From: Helichrysum umbraculigerum
Taxonomy: Eukaryota > Streptophyta > Magnoliopsida > Asterales > Asteraceae
Direction of reading: 5' to 3'
NCBI GenBank assembly: GCA_949592205.1
Contig: CATIUR010000003.1
Span: 81,310,501 to 81,374,500, forward strand
Length of the DNA stretch: 64,000 bases
This document shows, piece after piece, positions 22,433-32,976 of the stretch (positions are counted from its first letter, which is position 1; each line of letters starts with the position of its first letter). A program made the translations under genes and the position numbers. The notes under the pieces were generated by a model that was given only the letters and a program-made list of their open reading frames with translations, was not told the origin of the DNA and did not search any database.

Positions 22433-22791
22433 TCCTCGGTTCTTCGTTCCTTCGTTCGGGCGTAACTTCTTCGTCGTTTATCCATTTTGAGTGATTCTCA
22501 CGCTCACGTTTTCGTAATTTCCTAACGAAGAAAATGACATAAGTTAGAGGTCCTAACTCGGAGTGTAGCTCAAGATGCATTAAAATGAATGAACGGAGGT
22601 ACGGTGAAGCAGTTTTGCCCTGTTTCTTACATTTTTCATGCCATTTTCAGTGATTTTACAAACATCGACTCCGTTTTGACTTAGTTAACAAAACTTTATG
22701 AATAATGTCCTTTTAAGTGTGTTTTAGTTAACTTTGTGCCTCAAATGTGGAAGATAACGTACGTAAAAACATGACTTTTTACGTGTTATCA

Positions 22792-23482
22792 AATATCCCA
22801 CACTTAGACTTTTGCTTGTCCTCAAGCAAACTTTAAAATTCTCACATGCTATAAGGTTTTGAAAAATCTGGTTTTGAGAATCTTTGACAGAAAACAACCA
22901 GAGATCAATCAATTTATCAAAAACTGAGTAAACCTTTTTAGAAAGCAAGCATCATTAAGATAGTCCCCCCTTAAACCTGAAATGTTAAGCTTGGCGTACT
23001 TTCACAATTCTCGATGGATATTGTACATGACTAGGCGATCTCACAAAGGTGGTCACTCAATTCACTCAAAGTGTATCGGGTTTTCTATTCTAATCAAACG
23101 AAATCGCTCATAAAGCCAGTCATGCATTGCTTCTCATCATAAGCTTGATCAAGAATCGGATCTCCACCACTTCAATGAGAACGGTGCTAATCATCCCAAG
23201 ACATTTTTCGGGTTTTTGAGTGGGTGATGGAACAAAGGGTTACGGAGGATGGTGAATTTTTGGAAATGAAAAACGGGGTATTTTCTTTAAACTTAGAAGT
23301 CCTAAAGTTATGAATCGAATTATCTAGACACTCTTTAAAACGGGAAACGCACACGAAGGAATTTTATTTATGAAGAAAGGTAGCTTTGATGACTTTCTTC
23401 TCGAGAACGCACGCGGAATAGGCACTCTTTGAGAGTTTCAAGCACTAAGCTTTATTTTATTTTTGTGGGAATTTTTCGGAGA

Positions 23483-23518
<36 letters not shown>

Positions 23519-24954
23519 CTTTTCTATATATTTTTCGAGAGATCCTGGACACTTTGTCCTTTTGACATCTCATTTTGACTGAGCTTTTCAGAAAAGGTGC
23601 CAATTTTTCGCACCTGAATTTTTGCTTTCAATAGATATATGATTCTTAACACACGCAAGATTTCTGAGAGAACACAGAGAGAAAATTAGACAAAAGTGGC
23701 AAGGATGCCTAAATAACGCTTTTCATAACTCCAAAACGTTCTAAGTTTAAAATTTTTGAAAAGGTGAGGGTAGGTGGTGAATGGTGGTTTTGAAGAAATG
23801 AAAGGTTAAGGCTCAAAGGGTTTAACTAGTGGATCTTCAACACTCATGAATGAGAGTTGGACGGGTTAGGCTTTTAAGAAATGAGGTTTTAATCCTATGA
23901 AATGTCAAGGTCCTCTGGCTGCACCTTCACCGCGTACGGTGCTCATTGGTGTGGTCTCGAAACGTATACCGAGAGCAAGTTCTAACTCAAAGAACATACA
24001 TCGGCACACACATCAAACGAAGAAGTGAAGCATTAAAGATGAATGCTTTTATTGGCTCAAGTACCTCACTGCAAAAAGGGTGTATGTGCCTAGCCGTGCG
24101 ATGCTCTTCAATTAACATTTCATTTTCAAGGGACTCGTATCTTAACTTATCTTACTTTCCAAAGCAGTTTAATCAATTTTTGGAAAAATCAATCTTTCTC
24201 AAATTTATTTAGAGTCAAAAATTTAAAAATTTTAGCAAAAATGAGGTTTTTAGAAAAATATCAAGCCAACTGAATGAGTGAAGACTTCACTGTCGAAGTT
24301 AAGCTTATTTTTAAGAAAGTTATACTTTGGACAAGCAATCAAAGTCAAAGAATACGGTATATCATACCGTGTATCCCACACTTAGAGGAACATTGTCCTT
24401 AATTTTCTCAAACTAAGTCTAAAATTCTTCTTTTTGGGAGGAATCCCACACTTAAAGCTTGAAAATATTTCGGAACTCTATTTCTAAGTTGGTTTGATTT
24501 GTGTGGGATTTATAATCCCACACTTTAGAATTTAAGCATGATGGGAAACACGGAGATTTATAGGCGATGAAAACAAATCATTAAGAAAGTGGAACGAAAA
24601 ACTCCCCTAGAAAAGACTGAGATGTGTGTTTGAAGATTCTGATTTGGTAGGGTAGTTCAATAGGCTCGAATCAGGATCTTTGCGTGATTTGCGCGTCATC
24701 TCGGGCTCTCCTTGGGAAATTTTTATAGTAACTACTGCTCTCTATTATTCGCAAGTAACCTAGAAATTAACTAAACAAAACATAACATAAGTAAAATAAT
24801 ATATAAACGATAAGATAAGATAGATTGGTGGGTCCAACCAGATCACAGGTTGGGACCATAACCAGTCTGCAGCAACAGTTAATACAATTATCCCAAATAT
24901 TAGTAATAGAGTAATACAGTCATCCAACATAATTGATAGTGAAATAAGATGAGA
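22792..24954 (-). other. Non-coding 3' internal region of element D
   Basis: Lies between ORF2 and the 3' LTR. The polypurine tract sits next to the LTR (minus strand CTAAGTGTGGGATATT, 22807-22792). Three further GTGTGGGA motifs occur at 24374-24386, 24444-24454 and within a perfect inverted repeat at 24501-24523. A T run of about 28 bases lies at 23492-23519. I see no coding region. Confidence 0.7.
24501..24523. repeat. Perfect hairpin built on a polypurine-tract-like motif
   Basis: Arms GTGTGGGATT and AATCCCACAC (10 bp) around a TAT loop. Each arm carries the GTGTGGGA core of the element's polypurine tract. Confidence 0.75.
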
Positions 24955-26832
24955 TCAAGGTCGAGGAAGATCCTGGTTGGCTGGTGGTCCATGAGCTGGA
25001 GGTGGCATGGAGCCATAAGGTCCAGCACGTGAAGCAGAGTGCTGTCCACTCGAGGCTCTGCGGGAGACTGATGCTGAAGATGAACTGCGCTGTCTGCCTG
25101 ATGCTGGTGGCTGGATCGGGTACAAATGGAAGTTGGGATCTAATCCCATGTCTGCAATCTCATACGATCCTAGGGAAGTACCAAGCATCTGGTACGGTGG
25201 AAGCTCAGAGGATGGCACTGGGTTGCTCTGAAACATCCCTGTGAGTCCTGACAAAGTAGGCAAAGCAGCAGTAGTCATGTCTGGCATATAGTCAGCCTGA
25301 ACCTGAACCTGATCGTCAACCTGCATGTCCTGTCTAAAACCTGACTGAGGTGAGTCTGTCTCTGAAGATGTGTCTGATATGGCTGACTCAGCTGGTCCTG
25401 GACGGGTCATGGCACGGGAGGATGGCTGCCCAACATATGGGATATGCGGCATATGTGGTGTTGCAGTGTGCACAGAGAAAACCGGCTCAGCCGCAGGAGT
25501 AGTCCTGGTACGGCGGGCGCGAGGGATCTCGATGGGCACAGTGCGGGTGGAAGATGTGGGTGGTATGGTAGTGTAAGGAATGGTGGTAGTGGATGGTGTC
25601 ATGGAAAGTGGGTGTAGTGGCATGGTGTGGTAGTTGGGTGGTCGTGGGCCGCATACCCATGTAGGGCGTGCAGGTGGTGGAAATCCAAACTCAGCTGCCA
25701 AATATGTGTCCTGTGTGTAGTGTGAGTTAAGCATACCCAACATACCGTACATGAGCTCGGATGTCACCGGATCTCCCCAACCAAACTCTCGAGCAGGCGG
25801 TATCAGTGGACTCTGTGCCTCAGCAGCGGCAGTCTCTCCCTCCTCTCGCTCATGAGTAACAGTGGTCCTAGGCTGTCGGTGGACTGTGCTGTCATCGAAC
25901 TCAAACCTAACACTCTTGCTCCTCGGGGGTCTCATATGAACTCCCGGAATGATCTCACCATCCTTCCATCTAATCTGCCCATCAGCATCCTTCTCTAGCA
26001 ACCATACTTTGACCATGTAGTTGATGTTATACGGCTTAGATACCCTGTTCACTACCGGTGTCAAGTTACCGATTACCTCCTCAGTTAACAGCCCCATTCT
26101 CTTAACTAACTTAGTGATTACTGCTCCCATGTAAGCAGACTCTGATTCGGTGTATCCTGACTCAGTGAGGATCCTATCAGCAACTATATAAGCAACATTC
26201 ACGTGCTCCTGCTCTATAATGCTCTTGATAATCAGCAAATCTTTTACTCCAACAGCTCCTTTGGTCTTTCTTTTTCCTCGAATGCTACATGCAAGGAGGT
26301 TGTGGAGAACCTGATGGTGCTTATCAAGAAAACTGGTGGCCTTTACATTGGACTGAAACTGATTTCCAGTTAATTCTTGCCGGATAGCAGTGTGGTCTCG
26401 CTGTTTCACCTCTCTATTTGCTTTCAAGAAGAACGGAGTAGTGACTTGATACTCAGTGTATAGCTCAAGGTGACTAGCAAAAGTTGCCAATGACATTTGT
26501 TGAGGGTTGCCTAAAAAGTTGAATCTGATCATTCGGTCATCATTTAGTTTATCGGTTGTCTTGTCAAACTGGAAGGTAACCATAAATTCAGCAACTAATT
26601 CCCGATAAACATTTTCCCTAATCTCAAACAGATTCTTCCAGGCTCGCAGATTTCGCTTCCCTTCCTTGAACATAATCAATCTTTCAAAACCTTGTTTTAA
26701 ACCAATCTGCTCCAAGTCTTCCCACGCTATGTACCTATTTTCCCCTAAATCATGTTTTAACCATGTCTGAAACTTTTCCCGTATCTCTGGATCTTTGATG
26801 GATTTCCTGATATAGCGAGGAATCTCAGCCAT
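24955..26832 (-). CDS. Element D ORF2: Athila-type ORF with Pro/Ser-rich tail
   Basis: About 625 residues on the minus strand. The open frame extends nine codons further up, but I choose the ATG at 26832 (MAEIPRY) because it directly follows TTTTTCTCTTATTTACAG, a textbook 3' splice site. Residues about 1-300 are globular; segments such as VYRELVAEFMVTF and MIRFNFLGNPQQMSLATFA resemble the plant-transposon (Athila ORF) domain common near the 3' end of Athila-like elements, where it sits in the env-like position. The rest is low-complexity, rich in Pro, Ser, Thr and Met, with a Gly/Ser/Pro-rich C-terminus. I see no convincing signal peptide or membrane segment from MAEIPRY, so an envelope role is not supported. 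Intact and unbroken. Function unknown; the family call is from memory of similar proteins. Confidence 0.7.
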   Translation of the reverse strand: MAEIPRYIRKSIKDPEIREKFQTWLKHDLGENRYIAWEDLEQIGLKQGFERLIMFKEGKRNLRAWKNLFEIRENVYRELVAEFMVTFQFDKTTDKLNDDRMIRFNFLGNPQQMSLATFASHLELYTEYQVTTPFFLKANREVKQRDHTAIRQELTGNQFQSNVKATSFLDKHHQVLHNLLACSIRGKRKTKGAVGVKDLLIIKSIIEQEHVNVAYIVADRILTESGYTESESAYMGAVITKLVKRMGLLTEEVIGNLTPVVNRVSKPYNINYMVKVWLLEKDADGQIRWKDGEIIPGVHMRPPRSKSVRFEFDDSTVHRQPRTTVTHEREEGETAAAEAQSPLIPPAREFGWGDPVTSELMYGMLGMLNSHYTQDTYLAAEFGFPPPARPTWVCGPRPPNYHTMPLHPLSMTPSTTTIPYTTIPPTSSTRTVPIEIPRARRTRTTPAAEPVFSVHTATPHMPHIPYVGQPSSRAMTRPGPAESAISDTSSETDSPQSGFRQDMQVDDQVQVQADYMPDMTTAALPTLSGLTGMFQSNPVPSSELPPYQMLGTSLGSYEIADMGLDPNFHLYPIQPPASGRQRSSSSASVSRRASSGQHSASRAGPYGSMPPPAHGPPANQDLPRP

Positions 26833-28685
26833 CTGTAAATAAGAGAAAAACAAGAACATAGTGAATTACCAAGAGTAATCACAAGTTTATGGAATAGTTC
26901 ATATTTTAGATTTTTAACGAAAATTCGAAATGTGGGCTTTAGAAAATGAGCAGTCCCAAAAACCTGTAATAACTAGTAATACCACCAAACTCAACTTCCA
27001 ACCATCACAAGAAACTTTGGTTTACAATAATAGGCTATTAGGTCTTTAATGATTTCTAGAAGACAAGTCAAAAGACTACTTAACCATCATAAGCATGTAT
27101 GATATAGATTTAAGTCTTAATCATGTAATTACCTTATCATGGCAAGCATAACCTATTCCTGCATACTAATGCAAACTATCATGATTATTTGAGCAAGTAT
27201 TTAGCATTTTTAACCAAATCAGGCAAGTAATGCAACAAAGTTCCCTAGTTGACAATCGTGTTGTTAGGTTGAATCTTTTAAAGTGATTATGGCAATTTTT
27301 TATAAATGCTACTTTAGAATTTTTAAAAGTAGTTGTTTTAAGGAAAGTGTAGTATTAATTCAAGACTTGCCATAATACTTTTAAAGATACAATTTTACAA
27401 CACCACCATGACTCTTTAACTAGAGTGGTTACTAGTATTACTAAAATTTAAGCATTTTGACTTTTTAAAGTCGACTTTACCAAAGTAAGGTTTCCTTTAG
27501 TCATTTGCCCAATTCATAGTAATACTAACTTGAACTAGCAAATCAAAGCGAGGCATTAACATCAACTTAAGTCAAAACATCATTTTAACCAAGAGTTTTA
27601 TTTCAAAATGGTGACGTTTAATCAAAAGTCAACGTTTCATGCTTACTTTAATTTGCTAACTTGACCATAACACACATTTAACCGCAAATGAAGCAAATGA
27701 ATAAGCTATACTAATCATATTAAGCATCAATGAATCAACAAACAACTTATCATAAGCAATTTAATTATCAAATGGTCAAAGTGGACTAACTAGCCAAAAA
27801 GTCAAAGAAAAGTCAACTTTCAAAAGTCAAACATCAAATTACTTCAATCTAACTAGTAATGCTAGTTCCTACATCATCCTATATCATCACTAAGCAAGAA
27901 TCAAAGCTCAATTTCGCAATGTAAAGCACAAATCTTCAAAAACTAACTTGAAACCCTAAGTTAACAAAGTTAGAGAATTTTGGTGGTTAAAGCTTGGATC
28001 ATACCTTAATGAAGATGCAATGATGTTAAATGAACCAAAAATGACCTAGATATGAAGAGATGAGGCTTGATTTGAGCTTTAATGGTGAAAAATGGTGGAT
28101 TTGGTGTGGTGGGGTGGAGGCCGTCGGCCAAGGAGAGGGAAGAAGGGAAAAAAAATGGTTTTTATGTTGTTTTGACTTTGGTTGACCCATTTTTACCCTT
28201 TTTAACTTCCTCCTTTTTACCATTTGTATTTAATGACAATTTACAATGTAATTACTAGATAATTTTGGGTAATTTAAAAACTTAAACTAAATGATTTTAG
28301 CAAAAGTCTGAAAATTCTGTAGTGAACTGCGTGCAACAAAAAATGTTGGTTTTATTTAAAACGGAAATGAAAAACTACTTAATTAATAAAACAAACGATA
28401 TTTTTGGTTTAAAATCTTGACTCTTTTTAAATCCAAACAATTTTAAAAACTTTCTAAAAATATTTGAATTTAAGAATTTCACGTTTTTAGAAACTGCGCA
28501 GATTTTGCGGAGACAAAGATTTTAAGAGCTTTTTGACTTTTTCTTAAGAAACAAATTAAACTAATAATTAAACTAACATATTTTTAACCTAAGAAAATTA
28601 TTTTAAAGACTTAATTAAAGATTTGGGTTGCCTCCCAAAAAGCGCTTGGTTTAAGTCTGTAGCTCGACTATTGTTCCAAAACAGT
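26833..28685 (-). other. Non-coding spacer between ORF1 and ORF2 of element D
   Basis: About 1.85 kb, AT-rich and stop-dense, in the position where pol would lie. The 20 bases next to ORF2 form a good pyrimidine tract and AG acceptor (minus strand). I recognise no pol motif. Confidence 0.65.
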
Positions 28686-29004
28686 TTAAAGGGGATTGCT
28701 TGAAAGCAATCTGGAAGTATAGCGAGGAATAAAATCACAGTTTAGAATGTTAATGACATAATCAACTAGCTTGGCAGGGTGTGATGAGAAATTTTCGAAT
28801 TCGCTAAGAATCCTATGTTCTTTCCGGCCTAATTCTAGCAGATTGTTAACAAACTTATTGAATTCCCATCTAACTTTCTTTTTACTTGAAATTCCCATTC
28901 GTATACCGCGGTCTATATTGTTAAGGTCGTGAAGAAGATTTCCTAAAATTCTCTGAAACCTAAGTTCGTCTTTTGAGTCGGGATTACCATTTGTAGTTTG
29001 CACA

Positions 29005-31713
29005 TGTCGCACCCCCAAATTATGATGCGGAAGCGGGTCGGTTCGGGGCGCGACTAATCAATACACAAAGCACCAGATTACATAATGAACGACCACTACA
29101 TGCGTCGTTTGATAAAATACATGGATATTATAAAAGTTTTACACTGTTATAATATAGTTTACAAAAGCTCCTGAGTTCAAATGATAGAGATTCTATGGCA
29201 TAACTAAATTATACAAAATATAGTAATGCATGACAATCTCTTGATGTCTGAATATGACTCGAGCTAATGGGCATCTTGAGTGGCAGACCTACTGCTGCTG
29301 AGCACCTGTGATACATGCTAAAATGGGTCAGCGAAAACGCTGGTGAGCTCACAGGTTTGTATGTCAACACATATTTGTATGAACCGCAAGATTTAATGAT
29401 AATTGAATTTAAAATGCAATTAAGCAAAATAAAAGTTATACAGCCATGAGCACATAGTTTGAGCTTAACTCGAGATGTCAGGTCCACATTTAAGGTATCC
29501 TGAGCGAGGTGCCTCCTACGAGTGCCTAATCAAACACTCGTCTACACAAATATTAATACATCCGTTTTACCAGTTAGTGCGTGCTAACCCGGATGAGGCT
29601 GGTCAAACCTATATGGATCCATATACTAATATTCACGCTACTACGTATTACCAAACTATGCTGATGGAGGGCTTTAAAATGATTAGAGAAAATAACTCAT
29701 GCAGTATTCGATTTAATGATACTTGCGTTCATATTGTAAAACAAAACATGCAATGGATCACACCCCTGAGAAAATATATTTAAAAAGGCTATGAGACTCA
29801 CCTGAGCCTATTGAATTGTTAGCAAACAATTAGGATGATTCACAATGATTTGATGTCGTTACAACGACTGAACCTGTCGGGCGTATTAAACGCGCAAGGT
29901 TTAATTGATTAGATGACTCTACGGACCATCTATGCTAGTTATCCCATTAACTAGTTATGACCAAGTACTTTGGTTAATGATTATGTTTGAGTTTGTGAAA
30001 ATGTTTACGGCCCATTGGTGATTGATTGAAATAATAATTCTTCAATTATTATTACTACTTTCATTTGTTGTGAACTTATAAAAGCATATTTGAAGTGTTT
30101 AAATGTTGTATCGTATAAGTATGAAATATGTCGCGATGTCAGACACTTAGTGTAAACCTTTAGTTTTAAGTTTATGGAAAAACGTGGGTCCGAAAACTAA
30201 AATATGCCATTTTCGACCCCTAGATGACTCCGGATGGCCTAAAACTGGCTAGGCTAAGGTACTTAGCCTTGACCATTCGGTTGTTTTTAAATGACCATGC
30301 GAATTTGAACCCAATCCGTTACAATAAATTTTTCATCGAGAAGCTACCCTGTTTTAACTTGTTAAATCGTCGACATTTTCGAAAATTTACTTGTTCTGTT
30401 TTAGCTAAAATTTGCAGGGCTAGTTTATTGATCCGTTGGATCATGAAATATAACGGGGGAATCCGCCGTATTCATTTGAATACGCCGTATTGGTGGCTTT
30501 TGTGGGGAATACGCCGTATTCCCTTAAATACGACCGTATTCATGAAAAATATAGGGAATACGCCGTATTCCCTTGAATACGCCGTATTCCTTTGAATACG
30601 CCGTATTCCCTTGAATACGCCGTATTCCGAGGAGGCGCAGGTAGTTCATGATTTCTGGGCGGGAATGCGCCGTATTCCCTTGAATACGCCGTATTCATGT
30701 GGTCTGGGCAGGAATACGCCGTATTCCCTTGAATACGCCGTATTCCGAGGGCCGATTCAAGTCTGTAGTTTCAAAATCATACCCAAACCAAATCTAATCC
30801 GCAATTTAACTAGCAATCATCAATCCTAACATCAATACATGGTAGTATATGCTATTTAAATACGAAATTACAAAGTTTAAATCAACGATTTCTTACCAAA
30901 ATTTGGATGAACGGATGATGATGATAATGGTGATGAAGATGATGATGGTGAGGATGATCCAAAGATGATGATGATGATAATCTAGTTGTTGTTGTTGTTT
31001 GATAATTTGAAAGAAATGAGAGAAAGAGATTGAGAGAATGAAGAAGAAAATGAAATGAAAACAAAGGGTGGGTTTAGTTTGTTCATCCGGCTCCAATTAT
31101 TGGAGTCGGTTGGGCTCCCATTCGTGGTACAAAATACCCGTGTTTTTGTACCCGATCGAAAAGTAGTAAAATGTTTTAATTCGATAAATTCCTATAATTG
31201 ATATCGTACGTATTTTAATCGAAGTATTTTAATAAAAATACTTTTAATGAGATATAAAAATATATCTTTGCTTTATCTTTCTGAGACGGACACGATTTAA
31301 TTGATTTCGTCGCGTTTGAGTAAAAGGTATAAAACGAAATATGTTTTGTTTTATCTAATGTAAATAATAATTAATATCTCCGATAATAATACATTATTTA
31401 TATGTTTTGTTGCGAATGTTTTACATTAGTACGATACGAATACTTTATATATTATCAAAATAATATATAATAAATATGTAGATATTAAATAATCATTCGG
31501 TATTACTTAATATTTGATTTTCACCAATGCCGTAATAATGAATCGGAAATTTGGCCGATTTGAAAATGAACGATTAAATCTAATCGAGTACTGATATATA
31601 TATTCATCAATATATATTTTGATACATACAATTAGTCTAATACATAGCACTAACTACATGTATTACATAATGATTAGGAACTAATTTATAGTCCTAATTT
31701 GACGGGTGTCACA
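29005..31713 (-). mobile_element. Solo LTR F (Tekay-like), inserted in ORF1 of D
   Basis: 2709 bp. On the minus strand it begins TGTGACACCCGTC and ends GGGGGTGCGACA, flanked by GCACA at 29000-29004 and 31714-31718. No internal region, primer-binding site or coding sequence is present, so it is a recombination-derived solo LTR. It shares with LTRs A, E and S the palindrome TATATGGATCCATATA (29610-29625), a GTTAG/CTAAC stem-loop (29573-29588) and a GCTTCCGC block near its end. Confidence 0.88.
30446..30752 (-). promoter_or_regulatory. Dyad array and TATA-like box in LTR F (GAATACGCCGTATTC type)
   Basis: About 12 units with arms GAATACG and CGTATTC around a single centre base lie at 30459-30750. 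On the minus strand they are followed within about 10 bases by TATATTT (30452-30446). Confidence 0.72.
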
Positions 31714-32953
31714 GCACAGCAACGGTAATATCCAAAATTAGAGATCTTTGAGAAATGGTGAAAGGGAATTTGGATTGATCGAACAACGAAGCAAGTTTAA
31801 TGTGGATATCTTTTCTTTCAGCAAAGAAAGCGGCTTCTATCTTGTTGTCGTCTGCTCCAGGAAATATTTCTTGCAACTTGGCGATTATATAGGCGGCAGG
31901 ATCTACGAAAAATGGAATTTTTCCAGAAATGACGAGAGTGATCGCGGGATCTTTAGAAGTTAATAGCTCAAGCTCTTTTATCATAGCTGCAACATAACGA
32001 TTAATCATGGTTTGAGAAACCGGTTGATAATCAGTGCAAGCAAATAGATCCATGAGGTGATCCATTTCTGATAAAAGCTTTCGCTCTTGCTCTCGATATC
32101 GTGTGAAGATGGCATCTTCCTTTTGGGTCGGAAGACAGTGAAGAATACCTACGAGTATGTCTATCCTTAAGATGGTTTTTCTTTGCTCGACTGAGTAAGG
32201 AAAATCAGACATATTTAAGTGTAAGGCAAATGCTTTACATACATCCAACCTATTACCAGGATCAAAAGAGTGACCAACGTATCGGATTTCATCACTATCT
32301 GAATCTTTCGGTATTTCCTTATCTACAACACGATAAATGGTGTACGAAGGTTCTGGTAAGAGGTATACAAAAATTGGTGATTTTGGAAGATGTTCATGAA
32401 TATCCTCATTCCTTATGGGGATTCGTTCTTCTATGGATGAAAAATGAAAGGGTTGAGGGTTTCCGTGAACATTATCGACAAAATCAGGGAATCTATGGAT
32501 ATTTTCTAAAGAATGTTTAATCTCAGGCGCAGGCAAAACCTGATTGCTTGGAATGCTAGAAGCAGAAGTTGAGATCTTCTGTTGAGATTTATGGATTCCT
32601 AAGTCAAGATCTAAGAGTTTCCCGAAGGTTCTAGAATCGTCGTCTTGTCCAGCGGAGGCTTCTTCCGGTGATGAGTGAAAGTCGGATTTCAACTCTTGTT
32701 CCAAGTGGTTGAAGAACTCAGCATCGTCCATAGTCGTCATTTCTTCAGTCGTTTTGCTGGCGAATGGAGAAATGGAATAGGAAGGCGGTGAATCGTAGAA
32801 AGATATTTTTGGATTTTTTTATTTTATTCTAAATTAAGCTAATTTATTCTAAAGAAAGTAACTTTCGGATAAGTTGTGGACAACCTATACGAAAAGGATC
32901 TCCTAAAGGCTTATCTTATCTAAGGCGACTTCAGAATCGTAACGCTCTACGAT

Positions 32954-32970
32954 CCCCGGCAGCGGCGCCA
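32954..32970 (-). other. Primer-binding site of element D (tRNA-Asp type)
   Basis: The minus strand reads TGGCGCCGCTGCCGGGG, one mismatch from the complement of the 3' end of plant tRNA-Asp(GTC), six bases after the 5' LTR end. Athila-like elements commonly use this primer. Confidence 0.85.
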
Positions 32971-32976
32971 AAAACT

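Larger units (their letters stand above)
9621..22791 (-). repeat. 3' LTR of element D (interrupted by element E)
   Basis: Segments 9621-11438 and 22142-22791 together match the right LTR. The length without E and its duplication is about 2463 bp against 2462. The TATA box CTATATATAG (palindromic; 11424-11433) and the dyad array (22147-22432) fall on opposite sides of E. The stretch 10460-10860 holds several diverged short repeats around CCACAG and GTGTACT. No gene is seen in it. Confidence 0.9.
28686..32740 (-). pseudogene. Element D ORF1 (gag position), split by solo LTR F
   Basis: The first part runs on the minus strand from ATG 32740 (MTTMDDAEFFNHL) to 31714, about 342 codons. The frame resumes beyond F at 29004 and ends at 28686, so the gene was about 445 codons before F landed in it, with GCACA duplicated on each side. 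I do not recognise the protein. It is acidic and Ser-rich at the N-terminus. Two similar Leu/Ile-rich segments (FPYSVEQRKTILRIDILVGIL and, later, FPFTISQRSLILDITVAVL) suggest an internal duplication. No zinc knuckle is visible. Its place right after the primer-binding site suggests a Gag-like role, which is inference. The insertion breaks it in this copy. Confidence 0.65.

Noticed and set aside
23492..23519. Poly(T) run as the tail of a minus-strand LINE or retrogene
   Set aside because: No target duplication or coding remnant lies beside it; it is within the non-coding part of D.
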